A stretch of DNA of 6,819 nt from Fidelibacterota bacterium (GTDB taxonomy: Bacteria > Fidelibacterota > Fidelibacteria > Fidelibacterales > DSDE01). Location: positions 1-6,819 of the forward strand of contig DSDE01000518.1 in the NCBI GenBank assembly GCA_011049095.1, written 5' to 3'. A program made the position numbers and the translations under genes. The notes below the pieces were generated by a model. It was not told the origin of the DNA and did no database searches. It saw nothing but the letters and a program-made list of their open reading frames with translations. Positions 1 through 6,819 of the stretch are shown here, in pieces (the first letter of the stretch is position 1; each line of letters opens with the position of its first letter).

Positions 1-241
1 ATTTTGGGGCCTGATCTTTTTTTCACACGCTCTACCTAAAGAGAAATTCTGTCGGCATTGAAAAGAGGTGGAATGAGAAAATTTTTGCAGAAAAACAATT
101 TTGGCTTCCCCGATTACTTTGTGGCTTCCGGGGCGCATTCCACGGGGCAAGCTCATTCTCAAGCGTAAGCGCAAATTCATTAATCTCTGCGGGTTTTTTC
201 TCTGCTCATTTATTATATTTAGCCGTAATGAAAAATAGAAA
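1..241. other. Leader region upstream of the dikinase-like gene, mostly non-coding
   Basis: No complete gene is visible here on either strand. One forward frame is open from base 2 to a TGA at 59-61 (19 codons, with a hydrophobic run WGLIFF). It could be the tail of a gene that starts outside the window, but it is too short to assign. The rest is AT-rich. It contains an 8-base direct repeat, TGGCTTCC, at 102-109 and 122-129, and an 8-base inverted repeat, GTGGAATG at 68-75 with CATTCCAC at 136-143. An AT-rich stretch (TTTATTATATTTA, about 210-222) lies just before the gene and could hold a -10 element, but I find no convincing -35 partner. No clear Shine-Dalgarno sequence precedes the first gene. 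Confidence 0.5.
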
Positions 242-3200
242 GTGCATGCGAAAATGATTCTTGAAAACAGACATCGGCTTTTTTCAAATTTCCGCTCTCA
301 GGCTTTAGAAGTTAATCTGCAGAATACGGCTGTTGAAGTGCAGATCCCCCAGGAGCAGATGCTTTTAAGTGAAATGACCCACTCGGTTTATGGCGTCAAT
401 AAGCGGGTGATGGATTTTCTCACGGAGCTTAATCACCCCTATTTTAGCCCGGGGCATACACTCGAGCTATACAGAGCGCTGATTGTTGGCGATTTTAGCT
501 ATTTTATCGGGCAAGCTCACAGCGAAGATGCCATTCGGCTAATTCTGGATATAGGTCAAAAATTGCTGCTGCGGCTGACGGAGAATGCCCAAACTGATTA
601 TTTGCTCCAGAGTATTTTTGAATTTATTCGCCGCCTAGGTGAAAGTTCTGAGTATGAAAATTATGAACAGGTGCTACTGCCATTTGTTGGCTGGCTGGGC
701 AGTCACGTTTCCCAGGCGTATCAACCTGTCTTTATGAAACTTAGCCAGCTTGTGCAGCGTTCCTGCAGCCGCTATCAAGATGAGCAACTGCACAACGCCA
801 TTCAGCGGCTGGTGAGAAGCAGTCTTTTGGGCGCTTACCACTTTTGGCGGGATGGTTTTCGAATGCAGGAATGGTATGCAAAACATCGTCTTGACTATTT
901 CCCAGAGACCGATTACAGCGATTTTGTGTCGCAATTTTCGCCGGAGCACTTCCAAAAGCTTATTGATGATTTAGAAAAAGCGGACAGTCTCAAAGCGTTT
1001 TACGACTTGCCGGATTTCAGTGATATTGCCCTGGCAGTTTGCCGTGAAATTGAGGGCATCCGCAATCCTTTAGACAAAACCAGCTTTTTGCTTCATCTGC
1101 TAGAATTTCCCGGCTTTGAGCCTTACAATGACCAGATTCTCTTTGATATCAATCGCCATTTTTCCCATATCCATGATTCAGAGCCGGAAGCATTGGCCCG
1201 CTTTATCCGCACGATTTTTCAGATGCTTGAGCATATCAGCACCACTAAAAAGCAGATTTTACTGGAAGGAATCAAAACTTTTGGCAAAGAGATTTTCAGC
1301 TTGGGTGACCGCTATCTATCCGAGCTCTTTGTGGAAAAGCTTATTCTCTACCCTTTTGAAACACCGGATATAAAGGGTGTTACCACTGAGTGGCAGACCT
1401 TGGTGAATTCCAATCACCTGGTGAATGTCAGAGCCTGGCTGGCCATTATTCAGGAAAATCCGGCCTACGCCAATAAGCTTATCTCTGCGCTTTTAGTGAA
1501 TCTGACCTATGGCGGTTTTTTCATCAGCGACACCGACCTTTTCCAGAAAGATGTGACGGCGCTCCTCAATAGCAATATTCTGGAAAGCTATAATCTGGTG
1601 AAGCAGCTCACACGCTTTTTCCCCGTCTTTTTTACTGAAATCGGGGCAGAAGGTGAATTGCGGGATGTCTCGACCCGCGTGGACCAAATGTGCAACCGCA
1701 AAGACCTGCTGCTTCATTTTCTCAGGAAGCAGGTTCACGCCGAAAGTAATAACACCCTCACTGAATTTGCTCGGGCGATTCTCCAGTTTTGGCGCAGCGG
1801 CAAGCCCGATGCTCTTAGCATACATCTGCCGGAAGAGCTGGCGCAGCAGCTTGACCCGGCACTGCCTATGTACGCGATGATGTTTCCCCTGACCCGGAAT
1901 TTTTTTAAAAAAACGGGACTCGAGATTGATGATCTTTTGGGAATGCCTATTCAGCAGCTTGAAAATGAGATTAGTAAGACGGAGGGCGGAGACACCGTTT
2001 CACGGCAAAAGCTTGGCCATCTTATCAGACTTTATCAGCTTCTCGATAAAAAGTACAGCTTTAATTTTGTGAATCTTTTTGATGACCTGGAGCGACAATT
2101 TGCTGACAGCCGTGAGCTTCTCAAAGAGCTGAAAAAGGCAAATCGCAGCAATGAATACCGCAAAGCGCTTATTTTGTCTCTTGATCTGATGGAAAAACTT
2201 CAGAATATCATTCTAAATCCGGAGCCTGGCATTCCAGAAGAGCGGATTTACTACAAGCGCCACGTGGCAGCAGGCATTCCATCAATGTACGGCACCTACC
2301 GTGAAGCCAAATTTGAGGCGCTGGGCTATACTTTTCGCCTGGAAGAATTTAGCCGCTCGCTCATCGAAAAAATCATTGGTGATATGAATCTGGATCTGAT
2401 TACCCAGAGCAATTTGCGGGAAATCGTGGACATTCTCAAGCTGCTGCTCTGGGCGCTGAATGTGGACGGTATCCGCTCAGAGGCCCTGAAGCATCACCTC
2501 ACGATGCTGGAGCGCAGCCTGCTCTCCAATGCCTTCAGTGTGGACCAGTATATCAATATTTTTCAGTTTATTGCCGATTCGCTGCGGGCTGTCACAGTGA
2601 AATATTATTTGGGAAATCATAACGATACGCTCCGGGCGATTTTGCCCATTTATCTCAAACAAAAGCGCGGTGAAAAAAGCCCCGACCTCTACAAAGAGAT
2701 GGAAGATTTCAACCGGCGGATGATTATCAGCAGTTTTGGTCTCAGCTATATGGACCTCATCGTGGGCAGGGTTCTTAATACCCTCTCTGAAATGCGCCAC
2801 ACCTTAGACAGGAAAAAGCTGCGCTTGCTGATGAATTATAATCCCAATATCCTTATCAGCCATATTACCGGCCCCATTACTGAATTTGATAATCAGGTTT
2901 ATCTTGGCAGCAAAGGCTATTTTCTTAAGAGGCTCTGGCATTTTAATTTTCCTGTGCCTGATGGCTTTATACTCACGACAGAGCTTTTTCGCAGTGTGCC
3001 TATTTTTGACTATCGCAATCTCTATATTGATGCCGAGCGTCGTATTTTTCAGGCGCTGAAGCGGCTGGAGAAAGCCGTAGGCCAGCGCTTTGGTGATCCC
3101 CAGAACCCACTGCTGCTTTCCGTACGCTCTGGCTCTGCCATTAGCTTGCCAGGTATGATGAACACTTTTCTCAATATGGGAATGAATGATAAGGTGGCAA

Positions 3201-4381
3201 AAATTCTCAGCAAACAGCCAAACTATGGCTGGACAAGCTGGGACTGCTACCGAAGAATTATACAAATCTGGTCAATGGCCCACGGAATGACCCGTGACAG
3301 TTTTGACGACATTATCAATCATTTCAAAAATAAGTATAAAGTTGAAACAAAAATTAAATTTTCAAACCAGCAGATGGAAGAAATTGCCTGGGCTTATAAA
3401 GAAGCGATGCAGGGGAAAAATATTCAGTTTCCCGAGGATGTGCGCACCCAGCTTTTAGAAGCTATCTATCTGGTGCTTAGCAGTTGGGAGAGCGAAAAAG
3501 CTAAGGTTTATCGTCGTGAGCTGGACATTGCCGATGATTGGGGAACGGCGGTTATTGTGCAGAAGATGGTGCTGGGTAATATTCACGAGATGAGCGGCAC
3601 CGGTGTGGCTTTTACCAGAAATCCCCACAAATACAGCTCCGAAATTGAGCTTTTTGGTGATTTTGTCCTTACCAGTCAAGGTGAAGATATTGTTTCCGGC
3701 CTGGTCTATCCCCAGCCGGTGAGCCAAAGCCAAAAAACCAGCGCCGATGACAAAGCCAGTATGGAAGAAGCCTTGCCGGACATCTATAATCAATTGCTCC
3801 AATATTCTAAAAGCTTGCTGCATAAACACAATTTTGAGCACCAGGAGATCGAATTTACCTTTGAATCGCCCGCGCCGCAGGACCTCTGGATTTTGCAAAC
3901 CCGCAATATGACCACGATGAAACACGAAAAAATCCCCGTTTTCAAGATGACGCCCCAACTGGAAAATGATTATCTGGCTTTGGGAATGGGTATGGGGGGC
4001 GGCGCACTCTCCGGCAGAATTGCATTTGACGCAGAAGGCATCAAAATGATTCGCCAAAAATATCCTCAGGATTCGGTAATTTTGCTGCGGCCGGATACAG
4101 TGCCAGACGATATAAAATTAATTTTTCAAAGTGACGCTATTCTTACCTCTCGCGGAGGTTATACTTCTCATGCTGCCGTCACCGCCAACTCCCTGGGGAA
4201 AACCTGTGTGGTTAACTGCAGGTCGCTGAAAGTTTTTGATCAGCAGCATCTGGCGAAAATTGGGAATGTAAGTCTTCACACCGGTGACGAAATCAGCATC
4301 GAAGGAAGGCTGGGGAAAATCTACAAAGGAAAACACGATCTGGAATTTGTCAGTGAAATCAGCCTGGACAGAAGGTTTTAG
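242..4381 (+). CDS. PPDK-like ATP-grasp/phosphohistidine protein with giant N-terminal region and no PEP/pyruvate TIM barrel
   Basis: The C-terminal part matches the nucleotide-binding and phosphohistidine domains of pyruvate phosphate dikinase, which move a phosphoryl group from ATP to a histidine. The ATP-grasp domain spans about 885-1225. It has LGSKG (K891, matching K22 of Clostridium symbiosum PPDK), SVRSGS then LPGMMNT (R962, matching R92), GTAVIVQ (1101-1107), GTGVAFTRNP (1119-1128), QGED (1146-1149), EIEFT (E1202, E1204, matching D321 and E323) and LQTRN (Q1219, R1221, matching Q335 and R337). After a short linker, the His domain (about 1248-1370) has VILLRPDTVPDD (1279-1290) and GGYTSHAAV, with H1310 matching catalytic H455. 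The protein ends 69 residues later, so the TIM barrel is missing. Residues 1 to about 880 are unrecognised and look helical, with a Gly/Pro/Tyr-rich block near 673-686. No signal peptide is seen; it is probably cytoplasmic. The product of the reaction is unknown. Rifampicin phosphotransferases and glucan dikinases also lack the barrel, but their layouts differ. Numbering uses GTG at 242; ATG at 254 is at least as likely a start, and neither has a good ribosome-binding site. Confidence 0.88.
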   Translation: MHAKMILENRHRLFSNFRSQALEVNLQNTAVEVQIPQEQMLLSEMTHSVYGVNKRVMDFLTELNHPYFSPGHTLELYRALIVGDFSYFIGQAHSEDAIRLILDIGQKLLLRLTENAQTDYLLQSIFEFIRRLGESSEYENYEQVLLPFVGWLGSHVSQAYQPVFMKLSQLVQRSCSRYQDEQLHNAIQRLVRSSLLGAYHFWRDGFRMQEWYAKHRLDYFPETDYSDFVSQFSPEHFQKLIDDLEKADSLKAFYDLPDFSDIALAVCREIEGIRNPLDKTSFLLHLLEFPGFEPYNDQILFDINRHFSHIHDSEPEALARFIRTIFQMLEHISTTKKQILLEGIKTFGKEIFSLGDRYLSELFVEKLILYPFETPDIKGVTTEWQTLVNSNHLVNVRAWLAIIQENPAYANKLISALLVNLTYGGFFISDTDLFQKDVTALLNSNILESYNLVKQLTRFFPVFFTEIGAEGELRDVSTRVDQMCNRKDLLLHFLRKQVHAESNNTLTEFARAILQFWRSGKPDALSIHLPEELAQQLDPALPMYAMMFPLTRNFFKKTGLEIDDLLGMPIQQLENEISKTEGGDTVSRQKLGHLIRLYQLLDKKYSFNFVNLFDDLERQFADSRELLKELKKANRSNEYRKALILSLDLMEKLQNIILNPEPGIPEERIYYKRHVAAGIPSMYGTYREAKFEALGYTFRLEEFSRSLIEKIIGDMNLDLITQSNLREIVDILKLLLWALNVDGIRSEALKHHLTMLERSLLSNAFSVDQYINIFQFIADSLRAVTVKYYLGNHNDTLRAILPIYLKQKRGEKSPDLYKEMEDFNRRMIISSFGLSYMDLIVGRVLNTLSEMRHTLDRKKLRLLMNYNPNILISHITGPITEFDNQVYLGSKGYFLKRLWHFNFPVPDGFILTTELFRSVPIFDYRNLYIDAERRIFQALKRLEKAVGQRFGDPQNPLLLSVRSGSAISLPGMMNTFLNMGMNDKVAKILSKQPNYGWTSWDCYRRIIQIWSMAHGMTRDSFDDIINHFKNKYKVETKIKFSNQQMEEIAWAYKEAMQGKNIQFPEDVRTQLLEAIYLVLSSWESEKAKVYRRELDIADDWGTAVIVQKMVLGNIHEMSGTGVAFTRNPHKYSSEIELFGDFVLTSQGEDIVSGLVYPQPVSQSQKTSADDKASMEEALPDIYNQLLQYSKSLLHKHNFEHQEIEFTFESPAPQDLWILQTRNMTTMKHEKIPVFKMTPQLENDYLALGMGMGGGALSGRIAFDAEGIKMIRQKYPQDSVILLRPDTVPDDIKLIFQSDAILTSRGGYTSHAAVTANSLGKTCVVNCRSLKVFDQQHLAKIGNVSLHTGDEISIEGRLGKIYKGKHDLEFVSEISLDRRF

Positions 4382-4564
4382 GAATGAAGAATGAAGAAGG
4401 GAGAATCTTTTATCACTACACTGAAGAGCTGATTAACCAATTTATTCCCCCTCTAAGTGGGGGCCAGGTGGAGTGAGCGGGACTGAATGATGAAATACAG
4501 AGATTGGAATATTGAAAAAGGAGAAAGGAAGATACACTTTTCACGCTTCATTATTCCCCATTCC
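4381..4564. repeat. Putative repeat-derived spacer element with imperfect inverted ends
   Basis: The 240-base gap between the dikinase-like gene and gap has no plausible coding frame. It begins at the last base of the stop codon with GGAATGAAGAATGAAG (4381-4396). Near its end is CTTCATTATTCCCCATTCC (4546-4564), whose reverse complement also starts GGAATG and ends AATGAAG. The two arms match apart from a 3-base length difference and a few changes. Between them lies a CCCCC/GGGGG hairpin. This layout resembles a small non-autonomous element or a degenerate dispersed intergenic repeat. No target-site duplication was identified. The remainder (4565-4621) is an AT-rich run with repeated AATCA words leading to the gap ribosome-binding site. 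Confidence 0.35.
4447..4463 (+). repeat. GC hairpin CCCCC-N7-GGGGG
   Basis: Five C residues (4447-4451) can pair with five G residues (4459-4463) across a 7-base loop, TCTAAGT, and CCAGGTGGAG follows directly. No U-run follows, so it does not look like a Rho-independent terminator. C-run/G-run hairpins followed by CCAGG are a common form of dispersed intergenic repeat in several bacterial phyla, as I recall. It could still affect the stability of a read-through transcript between the two genes. Confidence 0.4.
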
Positions 4565-4611
4565 CCACTCACGGGCTGTCCAATCATCAATCAAAAATCA
4601 ACAATAAAATT

Positions 4612-4616
4612 GGGAG
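4612..4616 (+). promoter_or_regulatory. Ribosome-binding site of gap
   Basis: GGGAG lies 5 bases before the ATG at 4622. It is a good Shine-Dalgarno match and fixes this start. The start also leaves only about ten residues ahead of the first beta strand of the NAD-binding fold, as expected for this family. Confidence 0.65.
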
Positions 4617-4621
4617 ATTAA

Positions 4622-5872
4622 ATGGAATTTAAAAAGCAAAAGAAAGAGAAGGTTCTGGGAATCAATGGGCTTGGCCGTATTGGAAAGCTGAGTCTCTGGC
4701 ACCACATCGGGCGTAGATATTTTGATCGCATCGTGGTGAATCTGGGGCGCGGCTCCGGTGAAGGAATAAAAACAATTGCCGAGATGGTGGAAAAGGATAC
4801 GACTTATGGCCGAATGCACCATTTTCTAAAGGGGCGGCAGGCCCGATCTCTAATCAAAATTCCAGAGGGCAGCAGTAATCAGCTCTTTATTGACAATATA
4901 CCGGTAACTTTTCTTACAGCGGCCCGAAATCCGCGGGAGATTAATTGGCGGGGAGAAAACGTAGAGCTGGTGGTGGATACTACCGGCGCATTTGTGGACC
5001 CCACCCACGCGGCTGACTATGCAAAAGGAAGCCTGCGGGGACATTTGGAGGCGGGGGCAAAGAAGCTTATTCTCAGCGCTCCGTTTAAAATTAAAACCAA
5101 GGGAATGAAGATGCCGGAAGATGCGGCTATGTTTATCTACGGCATCAACCATGCTGCCTTTGATCCGGCAAAGCACAGCCTGCTGGCCGCTGCATCGTGT
5201 ACGACCACTGGTTTGGCTCATATGATTAAGCCCCTTTTGGAGCATAAAGAGAGTAAAGAGATCCTCACCGCTTCTATGAGCACAGTTCATGCCGCCACCA
5301 ATTCCCAGTCGGTGCTGGATACTGTGCCTGCCGACGGCGCCAAAGACCTGCGCAAGACACGCTCTATTCTCAATAACATTATCCTCACCTCTACCGGTGC
5401 CGCCAAAGCGCTGGAGCAGGTCATACCCGAGATGAACGGCATCGGCTTTATGGCCGATTCAGTGCGTATTCCAACCCAGACAGCCTCGCTTATTATTTTG
5501 AATATCACTTTTTTATCTGAGCTGGACGAATTTGGTGACAGTAAGATAAATCGCAATTTTATCAATAGATTATATAAGGAAGCGGAAGAGAAAAACCAGG
5601 GATTGCTGCGAGTATCCTATGAGCAGAATGTCAGCGCCGATATGATTGGTGAAGATGCTGCTGTGCTTATTGAAGGAAGTGAAACCCACACCCGCACCGG
5701 CTTCATCAATCTCGATTTGGCAAATATCCCGGGAATTGATGCCGCCGACCTGAAAATGATTAATATTCCAGTGACTCACGCAAAGATATTTGGCTGGTAT
5801 GATAACGAATATGGCAGCTATACTAATCGTCTGGCTGAGTTGACTTGTTACGTTCACGAGATGATGATTTGA
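4622..5872 (+). CDS. gap: Glyceraldehyde-3-phosphate dehydrogenase, long atypical form
   Basis: By family, this is a cytoplasmic glycolytic/gluconeogenic enzyme that interconverts glyceraldehyde 3-phosphate and 1,3-bisphosphoglycerate with NAD(P). A lysine-rich start leads into the Rossmann motif INGLGRIG (14-21), then DTTYG (59-63, family DSTHG) and DTTGAF, the counterpart of E-x-TGxF. The catalytic cysteine is C193 in ASCTTTG (family ASCTTNC) and the catalytic histidine is H223 in STVHAATNSQ. STGAAKAL (257-264) and VRIPT (R282) supply phosphate-site residues, and WYDNEYGSYTNR (N395) is the conserved C-terminal NAD-binding block. At 416 residues it is about 80 longer than the usual ~330-340, with insertions spread along the chain, including 3 extra residues between C193 and H223. 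The strand that normally ends in Asn-Asp, where the Asp selects NAD, reads VVNLGRGSG (38-46), so NADP use or relaxed specificity is possible. The patatin gene follows 9 bases later. Erythrose-4-phosphate dehydrogenase is a less likely alternative. Confidence 0.93.
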   Translation: MEFKKQKKEKVLGINGLGRIGKLSLWHHIGRRYFDRIVVNLGRGSGEGIKTIAEMVEKDTTYGRMHHFLKGRQARSLIKIPEGSSNQLFIDNIPVTFLTAARNPREINWRGENVELVVDTTGAFVDPTHAADYAKGSLRGHLEAGAKKLILSAPFKIKTKGMKMPEDAAMFIYGINHAAFDPAKHSLLAAASCTTTGLAHMIKPLLEHKESKEILTASMSTVHAATNSQSVLDTVPADGAKDLRKTRSILNNIILTSTGAAKALEQVIPEMNGIGFMADSVRIPTQTASLIILNITFLSELDEFGDSKINRNFINRLYKEAEEKNQGLLRVSYEQNVSADMIGEDAAVLIEGSETHTRTGFINLDLANIPGIDAADLKMINIPVTHAKIFGWYDNEYGSYTNRLAELTCYVHEMMI

Positions 5873-5876
5873 GGAG
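5872..5876 (+). promoter_or_regulatory. Ribosome-binding site of the patatin gene, overlapping the gap stop
   Basis: AGGAG shares its first base with the last base of the gap TGA (5870-5872) and sits 5 bases before the ATG at 5882. This strong site fixes the downstream start. The arrangement points to co-transcription and possible translational coupling of the two genes. Confidence 0.75.
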
Positions 5877-5881
5877 ATAAA

Positions 5882-6819
5882 ATGGCTGAATCAAAAATTG
5901 GGATTGCCCTGGGCAGCGGCAGCGCCAGAGGCTGGTCTCACATCGGGGTTTTGGAAGCTTTAGATGAGCTGGGGATTCCCATTCATTGTATAGCGGGAAC
6001 CAGCATTGGCGCTTACGTAGGCTTTGCTTATGCCGCCGGCGACTTGAAAAAGCTGAAAGAATTTTCCCTGACTCTTGATAAACGAAAGATCTTTTCTCAT
6101 CTTGACCTCATTTTTCCGAGGTCTGGCTTTTTTGAAGGAAAGCGTTTTTCAGACTTAATTAAAGCGGCTACAGATGCTAAAAGTTTTGAAGAGCTGCAGA
6201 TTTCTTTTGCGGCAGTGGCGACGGATATGCTGCGTGGTGAAGAGGTCGTTTTCAAAGATGGTGATCCATTTTTAGCAATTAGAGCGAGTGCAAGTGTTCC
6301 TGGTTTGCTAACCCCAGTCAAATGGAAAAATCGTCTCTTGGTGGATGGTGGCGTGGTAAATCCTGTCCCTATGAATGTGCTTCGAGAGATGGGTGCCGAA
6401 AAGATTATTGCTATTGATTTAAACAGCCAGCTTCTCACAAAACGGTTTGGAGAATTAGCTTATTCTGACACAAAAAGGCCAAAAAAAATAAAAGCCAAAA
6501 ATAGCGATGAGAATAATGATTTTTTTCATCTGCTCGCGCTGCCTAAAAATCCCTTTTTTGACCGAGTTTCAAAACAGTTGTCTCTGGCAGAAAGAACAGT
6601 GCGGGACACGTGGAGCCACTTTTTTAACGGTGATGATGGTGCAATGCCCAGTATTTTTGATATTTATGGCAGCAGCATTGATATTATGGAAACGCAGCTA
6701 ACACGTATCAGTATTAATATTCACAAACCAGACCTGCTCATCCAGCCTAGTCTCGGTGATATCAAACTACTGGACTTTGATCAGGCTGAAAGAGCTATCA
6801 GGGAAGGATATGAAAAAAC
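5882..6819 (+). CDS. Patatin-like phospholipase, NTE/RssA type (3' end cut by window)
   Basis: The frame is open from ATG 5882 to the window edge (312 codons, no stop). The N-terminal half is a patatin domain, a serine acyl hydrolase that uses a Ser-Asp dyad on phospholipids or other lipid esters. Visible motifs in order: the glycine-rich oxyanion loop GSGSARG (11-17), the nucleophile elbow GTSIG with S41, the block AIRASASVPG (132-141), and DGG with D155 followed by the typical VVNPVP. The usual oxyanion loop is closer to GGGGARG, so the two serines are a mild departure. A charged, lysine-rich stretch (about 196-213, with RPKKIKAK) is probably a flexible loop. After it, IDIMETQLTR, PDLLIQPSLGD (283-293) and FDQAERAIREG match the C-terminal part of RssA-like proteins, so the missing end should be short. 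No signal peptide or membrane segment is seen. The real substrate, and any link to gap beyond the shared operon, are unknown. Confidence 0.92.
   Translation, partial: MAESKIGIALGSGSARGWSHIGVLEALDELGIPIHCIAGTSIGAYVGFAYAAGDLKKLKEFSLTLDKRKIFSHLDLIFPRSGFFEGKRFSDLIKAATDAKSFEELQISFAAVATDMLRGEEVVFKDGDPFLAIRASASVPGLLTPVKWKNRLLVDGGVVNPVPMNVLREMGAEKIIAIDLNSQLLTKRFGELAYSDTKRPKKIKAKNSDENNDFFHLLALPKNPFFDRVSKQLSLAERTVRDTWSHFFNGDDGAMPSIFDIYGSSIDIMETQLTRISINIHKPDLLIQPSLGDIKLLDFDQAERAIREGYEK

Noticed and set aside
186..200. Terminator at CTCTGCGGGTTTTTT for an upstream gene
   Set aside because: The T-run is present, but I could not find a stable GC stem directly before it.
2804..3265. 153-codon open frame on the minus strand
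   Set aside because: It is antisense to the conserved LGSKG and SVRSGS region; no family motif or ribosome-binding site supports it.
3455..4057. 200-codon open frame on the minus strand
   Set aside because: It lies wholly opposite the most conserved part of the ATP-grasp and His domains, has no recognisable motif, and reads as the antisense shadow of a well-supported gene.
242..4381. Ordinary ppdK or ppsA annotation
   Set aside because: The C-terminal PEP/pyruvate-binding TIM barrel required for those reactions is absent and the long N-terminal region is foreign to both enzymes, so naming it as either would overstate the evidence.
4447..4470. Rho-independent terminator after the dikinase-like gene
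   Set aside because: The C5/G5 hairpin is not followed by a T-run; CCAGGTGG follows.
4512..4538. Possible promoter for gap (TTGAAA at 4512 with TACACT at 4533)
   Set aside because: The hexamers are imperfect and only 15 bases apart, shorter than the usual 16-18, and the sequence lies in a purine-rich repeat-like spacer where such matches occur by chance.
4850..5290. 146-codon open frame on the minus strand within gap
   Set aside because: It is antisense to the catalytic-domain half of a clear GAPDH and its composition fits a shadow frame.
6507..6701. 64-codon + strand frame inside the patatin gene
   Set aside because: It is out of frame with the patatin gene, whose own frame is open and matches the family throughout this stretch.

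Overview
The window (6,819 bases, moderate GC, standard stop codons) comes from a bacterial chromosome. It holds two complete genes and one partial gene, all on the + strand and tightly packed. I see no tRNA, rRNA, CRISPR array, integrase or transposase. I cannot name the species. The spacer style (short GAATGAAG-type words, a C5/G5 hairpin, AATCA-type words) and the type of gene resemble what I recall from environmental genomes of the FCB group or neighbouring phyla (Calditrichota or KSB1-like, possibly Desulfobacterota). This is a weak guess.

Layout: 1-241 is mostly non-coding and leads into the first gene; the tail of an unseen upstream gene could end at 59-61. 242-4381 encodes a 1,379-residue protein. 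Its last ~490 residues are the ATP-grasp and phosphohistidine-domain halves of pyruvate phosphate dikinase (PPDK), with the key residues in place. The PEP/pyruvate-binding TIM barrel that should follow is absent, and about 880 residues of unrecognised, probably helical sequence sit in front. 4382-4621 is a spacer that looks like a small repeat-derived element. 4622-5872 encodes an unusually long (416-residue) glyceraldehyde-3-phosphate dehydrogenase with an intact Cys/His pair but an atypical cofactor-selecting loop. 5882-6819 is the first 312 codons of a patatin-like (NTE/RssA-type) serine lipid hydrolase, which runs off the window.

How they fit: gap and the patatin gene are 9 bases apart, and the ribosome-binding site of the second overlaps the stop of the first, so they are very probably co-transcribed. 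The PPDK-like gene has the same orientation, but the 240-base spacer may separate it transcriptionally. A dikinase-type ATP-to-histidine phosphotransfer module beside a glycolytic/gluconeogenic dehydrogenase suggests central carbon metabolism. Without the TIM barrel the phosphoryl acceptor is unknown, and this is the most interesting question in the window.
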